NCBI RefSeq assembly: GCF_004209755.1
Contig: NZ_CP035913.1
Coordinates: forward strand, 744,001 to 808,000
Length of the DNA: 64,000 bases
From: Pseudoduganella lutea
GTDB lineage: Bacteria > Pseudomonadota > Gammaproteobacteria > Burkholderiales > Burkholderiaceae_D
Reading direction: 5' to 3'
Shown: positions 27,948-35,047 of the stretch, piece by piece
Position numbering within the stretch: the stretch's first letter is position 1
Layout of the letters: every line of letters begins with the position of its first letter
Position numbers and translations under genes: made by a program
Notes under the pieces: generated by a model
What the model was told of the DNA's origin: nothing
The model's database searches: none
Seen by the model: the letters and a program-made list of their open reading frames with translations, nothing else

Positions 27948-28393
27948 GCCGTCGCCAGTCCCGCGGCCAGCACGCCGGCGGCGCAGATCGCTTCGTCGTC
28001 CTCGCCCTTGCCGCCGCTGGCGCCGACAGCGCCGATGACGATGCCGTCGCGGACCACGGGCACCGAGCCGGCCTGTGGAATGAACTTGCCCTGGCCGGTC
28101 GCGGCCAGTGCGTTGAAGAAGGCGGGATTGCCCTGCGCGCGCCCATGCAGCACGCTGCCGGCCACGCCCATGCCGGCCGCCGCCCAGGCCTTCCCGAGCG
28201 CGATGTCGGCGCGCAGCATGCTGGCGCCATCCTCGCGCTGCAGGGCCACCAGGTGCCCGGCCCCATCCAGCACCACGACCGCCACCGGCGGCATGTTCGC
28301 GGCGCGCGCCGCGGCAAGCGCGGCATGCAGGATGCCGTTGGCTTCGGCGAGAGTCAGAGGTTGGGTCAGAGGTTGGGTCAGTGCGTGTGTCAT
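27944..28393 (-). CDS. GlcG/HbpS heme-binding-like protein
   Basis: A 149-residue protein of the GlcG/HbpS family, whose members bind heme or small ligands and often accompany oxidative catabolic genes. Typical stretches are VAVVVLDGAGHLVALQRED, PQAGSVPVV and GAVGASGG. No signal peptide. AAAGGAG precedes the ATG. The N-terminus carries a duplicated LTQP unit from a 12-bp tandem repeat (about 28346-28380). Its role in the operon is unknown; a similar gene is found in several aromatic clusters. Confidence 0.85.
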   Translation of the reverse strand: MTHALTQPLTQPLTLAEANGILHAALAAARAANMPPVAVVVLDGAGHLVALQREDGASMLRADIALGKAWAAAGMGVAGSVLHGRAQGNPAFFNALAATGQGKFIPQAGSVPVVRDGIVIGAVGASGGKGEDDEAICAAGVLAAGLATA

Positions 28394-28419
28394 CGGTGCT
28401 CCTTTAAAAAGCAAAGTAT

Positions 28420-29580
28420 TCAGGCGGCCGCCGCGGCGGGCGTACGGGCCTGGCGTGCCACCAGCGCAAAACACAGCGTGGCGCAGGCGCCGACGAGCAC
28501 CGCCAGCGCGGCCAGGCCGCCGAAGCCGGCGTGTGTCGCCACCGTGCCCGCCAGTGCCGGGCCGATCGCCGATCCGGTCATCATCATGGCCGGCGTGGAC
28601 GCCAGCGCGCGGCCGCTCGGGTCGAGCCGGGCGATCAGGCCGAACAGGAAGGTGTGCATGAAGATCAGCACGGCCGGGTAGACGCTGGCCGCCAGCGCGT
28701 ATTGCGGATAGCCGGCGGCCAGCGAGATCGTCACGGCCAGCACGGCCTGCAGCGGCGCCGCCACGAGGGCCACGCGCACCGGGTTCAGGCGCTTGTCCAG
28801 GAAGCCGGCAATGGCCGCGGGCAGCAGGTTCACCAGGCCGACCACGACCAGCAACTGGTTCACGGCTTCCTGTCCGAAGCCGCGCATGATGCCGATCCGG
28901 TCCAGCATGCTGAACGTGAGCGCCTGGTTCAGCGCCATCGCGGTAACGCCGAAAATGGCCCACCAGGCGCCGCGGGACAACCGCCCGTGCACGACATGTT
29001 CGTGCCCCGCTTTCGCATGCCGCGGGAAGGCCAGCGCCGCCAGCGCCGTCACGGCCATCAGGCCGCCCAGCACCTTGAACAGCGTGGCGCCGCCATGCGT
29101 TGCGATCGCCGGCGGCACAGCAGCGTAGAACACCACGGCGCCGATGCCCAGCGCGGTGCCGGCCAGCGCGAATAGCCGGTGCGGATCGGCGCTGCGGCCG
29201 ATGGTGCCGTGCGTGACCGACAGCGCGGTACCCGCAGCCAAGCCGGCGACCAGGTGCAGCAAGGCCAGGATGCCGAAGTCTGGCGTGAAGGCGGCACCTG
29301 CGAATGCCAGCGCGGCGATGCCATAGCCGCCTGCGACGCAGGCAGTGCGCGGCAGCCGGCCAAACCGGGGCGCCGTGAACAGGCTGGCGGCCACCGCGCC
29401 GGCCAGGAAGGCGGTGACCGTGATACCTGCCTGTTCGAGACTGAACTGGTAGTGCTGGACCAGCGCACCGACCCAGACGGGCAGCGCGACCAGGTCGACC
29501 ATGCCGGTAAAGTGGCACAGCATGAGGATGCCGCGGCCGCGCCAGGTCTCCGGCGCACGCCCTTGAGCGAGGTTCTGCAT
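28420..29580 (-). CDS. MFS transporter, first gene of the catabolic operon
   Basis: A 386-residue inner-membrane carrier with about 12 hydrophobic segments and the MFS fold. Likely imports the aglycone or phenolic intermediate across the inner membrane, judged only from position. GGAG precedes the ATG at 29580. It is the promoter-proximal gene of the leftward operon and diverges from the TonB receptor at 29871 across a 290-bp region with paired operator-like repeats. Confidence 0.88.
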   Translation of the reverse strand: MQNLAQGRAPETWRGRGILMLCHFTGMVDLVALPVWVGALVQHYQFSLEQAGITVTAFLAGAVAASLFTAPRFGRLPRTACVAGGYGIAALAFAGAAFTPDFGILALLHLVAGLAAGTALSVTHGTIGRSADPHRLFALAGTALGIGAVVFYAAVPPAIATHGGATLFKVLGGLMAVTALAALAFPRHAKAGHEHVVHGRLSRGAWWAIFGVTAMALNQALTFSMLDRIGIMRGFGQEAVNQLLVVVGLVNLLPAAIAGFLDKRLNPVRVALVAAPLQAVLAVTISLAAGYPQYALAASVYPAVLIFMHTFLFGLIARLDPSGRALASTPAMMMTGSAIGPALAGTVATHAGFGGLAALAVLVGACATLCFALVARQARTPAAAAA

Positions 29581-29659
29581 GGTTGTCTCCACATTGTTGT
29601 GACGTTCTTGTGGAATCAACGATATCAGCGGCCCTGTCAAAACCGAACGCCTGAGTTTT

Positions 29660-29730
29660 GATACGACGTATCACCGATTGCGATCGTTCGGGGCGCCAGC
29701 CATCACCTGCGGCACGCGATAGCAGGTATC
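29660..29730. promoter_or_regulatory. Paired LysR-type operator candidates in divergent promoter
   Basis: Two copies of GATA-N5-TATC (29660-29672 and 29718-29730) lie 58 bp apart, and an ATC-N9-GAT element (29670-29684), the spacing known from nod boxes, overlaps the first. They sit between the divergent MFS operon and the TonB receptor gene. They are the best candidates for sites of the NodD-like regulator. The rest of the 290-bp gap shows no gene. Confidence 0.5.
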
Positions 29731-29870
29731 AGGAATTACGGCTTCAGGCCGCCGAAACGCCGAACCTATACTCGCCTCAATCGACCGGGGCTGGCCGGCC
29801 CCGGGCCGGGACAGCACCAGCGTCGCACACATCTAGCCGGCACAGATCCGGCAATTACCCAGGAGACAAG

Positions 29871-32210
29871 ATGCGCATCCATGTTTACCAGCCGGCCATC
29901 GGCCAGCTCACCATCCTCGCCATGAGCCTTGCAGCCATCCAGCCAGCACTCGCCCAGGAGGCCGCGGCCCCCGCCGCGGAAACGGCTGCCGTCGTGGAAC
30001 CGGCTGCCGCCGTTGCAGCGCCATCGAAACGGGATAGCGGCATCGAGACCGTCGTCGTTACGGCGCAGAAGCGCACGCAGAACATCAAGGAAGTCCCGCT
30101 GGCGATCACCGTCGTCAATGCCGCGCAGCTGGAGCGCGCCGGCGTCAAGGACATCGGCGACCTGGCCAAGACCGCCGCCGCACTGGAGTTCGGCGACCAG
30201 AGTTCGACCAGCGGCCCGGGCGGCAGCGCGTCGATCCGCGGCATCGGCACGGCCGTGATGACCACGTCGGCCGAGGGTTCGGTCGGCGTGGTGGTGGATG
30301 GCGTGCCGCAGGGATCGACGGCCAGTGGCCTGATGCTCGACCTGGCGCGGGTGGAGGTGCTGCGCGGGCCGCAGGGCACGCTGTTCGGCAAGAACGCCTC
30401 GGCGGGCGTACTCAATATGTCGACCCAGGCGCCGATGATCGGCGACACCGGCGGCAACGTGCAGCTCGAGTACAAGGGCACCTACGGCGCCGCCGTGCGC
30501 TCGACGGTCAACCTGCCGATCAACGAGATCTCGGCGCTGCGCGTTTCCGGCCTGGTCGAACGCAACAAGGGCGTGTACCACAATGTCCACAACGACAAGG
30601 ACAGCGTGGCCGACAACGCGGGCATCCGCCTGCGCTACCTGCTGCGCCCGAACAGCGACCTGTCCATCAACGTGATCGGCGAGGCTTCGAACACCCGTGT
30701 CGATTACGCGACATTCTTTGCGCCGGCAATCGCGAACGTCACCAACACGGCGGGCAACCACCGGCCGCTGGCCGAGTTCGCCGCCTGCGGCGTGACGGTG
30801 TCGCGCACCAACAACCAGATCTGCAGCGATGCGACGGAACTCTCGCACAGCAAGGTGCGCGGCCTTTCCGGCCAGGTCGACTGGACCCTCGCCAATGGCT
30901 CGACGCTGACTTCCATCACTGCCTGGCGCGAGCGCAACGTGGGCCCGAACTCCAGCGGTATCGACATGTCGCTCGGCTACGACAAGATCCGCAACCTGAC
31001 ACCGGCACAGGAATCGAAACAGTTTTCGCAGGAGCTGCGCATTGCCTCGCCGAGCGGCCGGCAACTGGAGTACGTGGCGGGCCTGTTCTACGCGGACTCG
31101 AAGATCGACAAGCAGACCATCACGACGATCCAGCCCAACCCCGCGCTGCCCGCCGCCGTGCCCCGCTCGATCGTCACCGACACGACCGAACACGCGCAGA
31201 TGACGACCAAAGCGGTATTCGGCCAGGCCACGTGGCGCTTCACGCCGGCCACCAGCCTGATCGCCGGGCTGCGTTACACCAGGGATGCGGTATCGGCCAG
31301 CTATATCGAAGGCAGTACCGTGAACTTCGCTGCGTTCAGCGTGCCGACCACGGTCAAGACTGCCAGCGGCGATACGAACGAGACCAACGTCTCCGGCAAG
31401 GTGGGCCTGCAGCACACGTTCTCGAAACAGGCCAACGTGTACGCGACGCTGAGCCGCGGCTACAAGGGCCCGCAGGTCGACAACGCGTCGCCCGTCAGTG
31501 CCGCCACCGCGGCGGGGGCCTACTCGGGCAAGCTGGTCAATCCGGAATTGCCGACGAGCGTGGAAGTGGGCACGAAACTGTCGCTGCTGGACCGCAGGCT
31601 CGATGTCGACCTGGCCGTGTTCCACACGAAGATCAAGGATTTCCAGGAGCAGAACTGCACGCTCACTGCGGTGGGCGCCTTGAGCTGCATTCCGCTGAAC
31701 GTGCCGGAAGTGACCAGCAAGGGCTTCGAGGCCGACCTGCGCGCCCGCCCGCTGCCGCAACTGCAACTGGGCCTGTCGATGGCCGTGATCCTGGACACCG
31801 CCTACCCGACGGGCTTCATCTTCGATGGCCAGGACGTGGGCGGCAGGCGCCTGCTGTACTCGCCGAAGCAGAAGGTCACCGCGTCGGCCGACTACAGCTG
31901 GGACCTGCCGGGCGAGTACGAACTGCGCCTGGGCGGCGACCTGGTGTACAAGAGCCGCGTGCGTTATTGCAATTCCATCGACGACAACTGCAGCTTCCGC
32001 GGCCACACGATCTCGTCGCTGCGCCTGTCGCTGAACGCGCCGGACAACAAATGGAGTGCGCAACTGTATGCGCGCAACCTGAACGACACGCGGGTGCCCA
32101 ACGCCATCATCTACCCGCTGCCGGGCAAGGGCGCCGGGTCCGGCTTTGCCTATGGCCTGGGCGAAAACTCGTTCCGGCGCGTGGGGGTGACGGTCGATTA
32201 CCGGTTCTGA
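29871..32210 (+). CDS. TonB-dependent receptor, catabolic type
   Basis: Outer-membrane active transporter of 779 residues. Signal peptide ends near ALAQEA; a Pro/Ala linker leads to a TonB-box-like ETVVVTAQKR and a plug with NIKEVPLAITVV, RGIGTAV and VEVLRGPQGTLFGKNASAG; the barrel ends in VDYRF. This is the receptor class used for aromatic and carbohydrate substrates rather than siderophores. AGGAG lies five bases before the ATG. Divergent from the flavonoid-type operon, so it probably imports the glycoside. Confidence 0.92.
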   Translation: MRIHVYQPAIGQLTILAMSLAAIQPALAQEAAAPAAETAAVVEPAAAVAAPSKRDSGIETVVVTAQKRTQNIKEVPLAITVVNAAQLERAGVKDIGDLAKTAAALEFGDQSSTSGPGGSASIRGIGTAVMTTSAEGSVGVVVDGVPQGSTASGLMLDLARVEVLRGPQGTLFGKNASAGVLNMSTQAPMIGDTGGNVQLEYKGTYGAAVRSTVNLPINEISALRVSGLVERNKGVYHNVHNDKDSVADNAGIRLRYLLRPNSDLSINVIGEASNTRVDYATFFAPAIANVTNTAGNHRPLAEFAACGVTVSRTNNQICSDATELSHSKVRGLSGQVDWTLANGSTLTSITAWRERNVGPNSSGIDMSLGYDKIRNLTPAQESKQFSQELRIASPSGRQLEYVAGLFYADSKIDKQTITTIQPNPALPAAVPRSIVTDTTEHAQMTTKAVFGQATWRFTPATSLIAGLRYTRDAVSASYIEGSTVNFAAFSVPTTVKTASGDTNETNVSGKVGLQHTFSKQANVYATLSRGYKGPQVDNASPVSAATAAGAYSGKLVNPELPTSVEVGTKLSLLDRRLDVDLAVFHTKIKDFQEQNCTLTAVGALSCIPLNVPEVTSKGFEADLRARPLPQLQLGLSMAVILDTAYPTGFIFDGQDVGGRRLLYSPKQKVTASADYSWDLPGEYELRLGGDLVYKSRVRYCNSIDDNCSFRGHTISSLRLSLNAPDNKWSAQLYARNLNDTRVPNAIIYPLPGKGAGSGFAYGLGENSFRRVGVTVDYRF

Positions 32211-32235
32211 GCGGGTGGAATAGTGGTTGAGTAAT

Positions 32236-32253
32236 GGCCGGCATGTGCCGGCC
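32236..32253 (+). terminator. Terminator hairpin after TonB receptor
   Basis: GGCCGGCA and its complement with a two-base loop, followed by TT, start 26 bp after the receptor stop. A strong GC stem with a short T run, so an ordinary terminator is likely. Confidence 0.6.
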
Positions 32254-32270
32254 TTCCCCGGTGCTCCGTC

Positions 32271-32699
32271 CTATATCTGCTTTGGCTTTGACAAATGCTG
32301 TTTCGACAGGAGCACGTGGCAACCGCCAACGGTCCTGGTCTTACCCAGCCGTTCTACATATTGCTGATGCTCGCTCGGGAACATGGCATGTTTGGCAAAA
32401 TACTCGTACTGCGTTGTATAGCCCGCAAACACCTGGTTGCGGGCATAAAACTTCCTTATCAGCTCGATCGCAAGATTTCCTCCATCATCGGTTCCGAATT
32501 TCGGCAATCGAAAACTGGACGACTGCTCGCGCAATACGTCGATCCAGCCGATACCATACTGGGCCCCATGCGCGAAATCGAGCCAATCAATGAGCTCTGC
32601 TGTTTTAACTGCCTGCGAACAGGGAAAGGTGATCCGTCTCGCCTCCAGGACAACCCGACGCCGTGGCGCAAGTTCACCTTGAAACGCCAAACACTTCAC
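32271..32699 (-). CDS. Possible hypothetical protein
   Basis: A leftward frame of about 142 codons from a GTG at 32699. The translation looks protein-like (for example IDWLDFAHGAQYGIGWIDVL and AIELIRKFYARNQVFAGY) and the region is lower in GC than its neighbours. No family is recognised. Against it: a competing frame exists on the other strand, the start has no clear ribosome site, and it would begin only 14 bp from the ArsR start. Confidence 0.35.
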   Translation of the reverse strand: MKCLAFQGELAPRRRVVLEARRITFPCSQAVKTAELIDWLDFAHGAQYGIGWIDVLREQSSSFRLPKFGTDDGGNLAIELIRKFYARNQVFAGYTTQYEYFAKHAMFPSEHQQYVERLGKTRTVGGCHVLLSKQHLSKPKQI

Positions 32700-32713
32700 C
32701 CTATAGTGAACTG

Positions 32714-33073
32714 ATGCAAACGGACAGGCTCGACACGATCTACCGTGCGCTGGGCGATCCATCCCGGCGGGCCATGCTGCGGCGGCTGGCGCATGCACGG
32801 TCGCTTACGGTAAGCGAACTGGCGGCACCGTTGCCGCTGGCGATGCCGACCGTGCTCAAGCACTTGAGCGTGCTGGAGCGTGCCGCGCTGGTGTCGCGGC
32901 ACAAGACCGGCCGCACCGTCACCGTGACGCTGCAGCCGGCCGCCATGGCCGAGGCGATGGCATGGCTGCAGCGCACCGAAACGTTCTGGACGAGCCGCCT
33001 GGACCGGCTTGCCGCCTTCGTCGCCGTCCCGGAGCCAACCGGGCCACCTGCATCCGGGGAGGATTCTTCGTGA
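32714..33073 (+). CDS. ArsR-family helix-turn-helix regulator
   Basis: A 119-residue winged-helix repressor. The HTH runs through LTVSELAAPLPLAMPTVLKHLSVLERAALV-type sequence at about residues 33-65. No Cys metal site is visible, so it belongs to the non-metal group that pairs with SRPBCC genes. Its stop overlaps the GTG start of the SRPBCC gene by 4 bp. It begins a rightward cassette with SRPBCC, GST and VOC genes. Confidence 0.9.
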   Translation: MQTDRLDTIYRALGDPSRRAMLRRLAHARSLTVSELAAPLPLAMPTVLKHLSVLERAALVSRHKTGRTVTVTLQPAAMAEAMAWLQRTETFWTSRLDRLAAFVAVPEPTGPPASGEDSS

Positions 33074-33501
33074 CCAGCCTGACCATCGTCCGCATCATCG
33101 AGGCACCGCCCCCGGCCGTCTTTGCCGCATTCGTCGAACCCGACAAGATCGCATTGTGGTGGGGGCCGGACGACGGGCCGGTCACATACGCGGAGGTCGA
33201 TGCGCGCCCCGGCGGCCGCTTCCATGTGCGCTTCCGCATGCTGGACGGCAGCGAGCACGGCTGCTTCGGCGACTTCGAGGTATTCGAGCCGCCGCACCGC
33301 CTTGCCATGAGCTGGTCGTGGGAAGGCGAGGACTCACCGCCATCACGCGTGCAGGCCACATTCGAGCCGGTCGGCGCGGGGTACACCGAGCTGACCTTCG
33401 TCCATGCGCTGCTCCGGGACGACGCCACGCGCGACAGCCACGAGCGGGGCTGGAACGGCGCGCTCGACAAGTTGCAGCACAAGGCGCGGGCGCTGTCCTA
33501 G
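33070..33501 (+). CDS. SRPBCC (AHSA1-like) domain protein
   Basis: A 143-residue START-like fold with a hydrophobic ligand cavity. Landmarks are FVEPDKIALWWGPD near the N-terminus and the C-terminal HERGWNGALDKL, both typical of the Activator-of-Hsp90-like family. The GTG at 33070 is set by overlap with the ArsR stop and an upstream AGGA. Pairing with ArsR is a common bacterial module; the ligand is unknown. Confidence 0.88.
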   Translation: MTSLTIVRIIEAPPPAVFAAFVEPDKIALWWGPDDGPVTYAEVDARPGGRFHVRFRMLDGSEHGCFGDFEVFEPPHRLAMSWSWEGEDSPPSRVQATFEPVGAGYTELTFVHALLRDDATRDSHERGWNGALDKLQHKARALS

Positions 33502-33545
33502 ATGAGAACGCATACGCACGCCGACATGCACCTGGAGGACATCCG

Positions 33546-34244
33546 ATGATCATCGTCACAGCAATGAAATGGGCACCACCGTTCGCCGCCGGCCAGGTAC
33601 GCGACCACCGCGCACGCTGGATCCTCAACGAAGTGGGCTGGCCCTACGAGGTCCGGCTGGTGGATGCGCCGACCATGAAATCGGCAGAGTATTGCGGCGC
33701 GTTGCAGCCATTCGGCCAGCTACCCGTGCTGCAGGAGGATGGCCGGCCGCCCGTCTTCGAGAGCGGCGCGATCGTGCTCGACGTCGCCATGCGCGCCGGC
33801 CGATTCATCGGTGCCGAGGGCACACCCGAGCGCGCCGCCGCGCTCCAATGGGTGATTGCCGGCCTGAACTCGCTCGAACCCGTGCTGTTCAACGTGGCCG
33901 AGGTCGAATACTTCATGGACGACGAAGAGGTGAAGACAGCCAGGCGCCCGGTCGTCGTGCGGCAGGCGAAAGAGCGGCTGTCGATGCTCGAGCATGCGCG
34001 CGCCGGGCGCGACTGGTTCGTGGGCGATGGCTTCACCGTCGCCGACCTGATGCTCGCCTCCATCCTCAAGATTGCCGACCGGCTCTCGCTGCTCGACGAG
34101 CTGCCGGCACTGGCCGCCTGGCATCGCTCGATCCTCGCCCGCCCCGCACACGTTCGGGCCGAGGAAGACCAGAAAGCCGAGATCGCCCGCCACACGCCTG
34201 CGGACATGCGCTACAGCGAACTCGCACAACAGGAAGGAGCCTGA
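33546..34244 (+). CDS. Glutathione S-transferase family protein
   Basis: A 232-residue cytoplasmic GST with a thioredoxin-like N-domain (about 1-85, including GQLPVLQED and FESGAIV) and an all-helical C-domain (95-200, with FTVADLMLASIL). It lies between the SRPBCC and VOC genes and is likely part of the same detoxification-type unit. Substrate unknown. Confidence 0.88.
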   Translation: MIIVTAMKWAPPFAAGQVRDHRARWILNEVGWPYEVRLVDAPTMKSAEYCGALQPFGQLPVLQEDGRPPVFESGAIVLDVAMRAGRFIGAEGTPERAAALQWVIAGLNSLEPVLFNVAEVEYFMDDEEVKTARRPVVVRQAKERLSMLEHARAGRDWFVGDGFTVADLMLASILKIADRLSLLDELPALAAWHRSILARPAHVRAEEDQKAEIARHTPADMRYSELAQQEGA

Positions 34245-34245
34245 C

Positions 34246-34599
34246 ATGAGCATCGATAACGCATTGGCCAGCGTGGCCGTGAAGGACATCGACAAGGCCG
34301 CGGCCTGGTACACGGAACTCCTGGGATCCAGCGGCCACCGGCCCATGCCCGAAGTCGAGGAATGGATGTTTCCCCGCGGCGGCGGGCTGCAGGTCTACCA
34401 GGGCGCCGAACGCGCCGGCAATTGCTCGTTCACGCTGGCGGTCAGCGACATCGAAGCCGTTGCGCAAAAGCTGGCCGCGATGGGCGTGCCGCCTGGCGCC
34501 CGCACCAGCAACGAGCGCGTGAAGACACTGATGATCAAGGACCCGGACGGCAACAGCATCGCCATTGCCGAGGCGCTCGATCCCGCGATTGCGAGGTAG
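34246..34599 (+). CDS. VOC (glyoxalase-fold) family protein
   Basis: A 117-residue single-module glyoxalase/bleomycin-resistance fold protein, with DIDKAAAWYTELLG near the N-terminus and KDPDGNSIAIAE at the C-terminus. AGGAG lies before the ATG, which follows the GST stop by one base. Final gene of the ArsR cassette. Activity unknown. Confidence 0.88.
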   Translation: MSIDNALASVAVKDIDKAAAWYTELLGSSGHRPMPEVEEWMFPRGGGLQVYQGAERAGNCSFTLAVSDIEAVAQKLAAMGVPPGARTSNERVKTLMIKDPDGNSIAIAEALDPAIAR

Positions 34600-34689
34600 G
34601 CAGCTCGCACCAGACGGTAAAACACATCGCCCGGGCCGAACGTGCTATGGTGGAAGCATCTGCACGTTCCGCGAAGTGAATTAACGCCT

Positions 34690-34725
34690 CTTCTCCGCGC
34701 CACTGTGATTTCACAGGAGAAGAAG
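34690..34725 (+). promoter_or_regulatory. Hairpin masking a ribosome binding site
   Basis: CTGTGA and TCACAG pair across two bases, and the flanking CTTCTC pairs with GAGAAG, which is part of the AGGAGAAG ribosome site of the small gene at 34728. A 7-base bulge interrupts the stem. The structure should occlude translation when folded. Confidence 0.5.
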
Positions 34726-34727
34726 CC

Positions 34728-34916
34728 ATGTTCCCCACCCTTGCCTACGTCTGCAGGCGAAAGAATTACGTCCAGGCCGCGTATGTGAATGCCGCCCTCG
34801 CTCTGCATAACGAAAACAATTCCGAAAAACTGAAGGCACTGCTCTACAGCCAGGGCGTCCCCGAAGACGTGATTGCACGAGTACTGTTCATGGGCGGTCC
34901 AGCCAGGAAACCGTAA
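34728..34916 (+). CDS. Small protein of unknown function
   Basis: A 62-residue protein with a strong ribosome site (AGGAGAAGAAG). It is weakly basic and mostly helical by eye, with an NYVQAAYVNAALALHNENN stretch and LLYSQGVPEDVIARVLF. No signal peptide or membrane span, no recognised family. It stands alone between the ArsR cassette and a leftward gene. The masked ribosome site suggests post-transcriptional control. Confidence 0.6.
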   Translation: MFPTLAYVCRRKNYVQAAYVNAALALHNENNSEKLKALLYSQGVPEDVIARVLFMGGPARKP

Positions 34917-35047
34917 GGCCCCCTGGCAGGCAACCGGCCGCCGGCGCACACCGGCGACTGATGTGTCATGCCTGCGCACTGCCGGCATGAATGGCTCCGC
35001 GAACAACACGCTCGACAATGAAAGCGCGCCCTGGTCCCTGCGCGGCG

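Noticed and set aside
26880..28661. 593-codon rightward frame across several operon genes
   Set aside because: It crosses three confidently assigned leftward genes joined by 4-bp overlaps; no recognisable domain.
32295..32714. Rightward frame of 139 codons before the ArsR gene
   Set aside because: No ribosome site, less protein-like than the leftward frame in the same stretch, and runs into the ArsR start.
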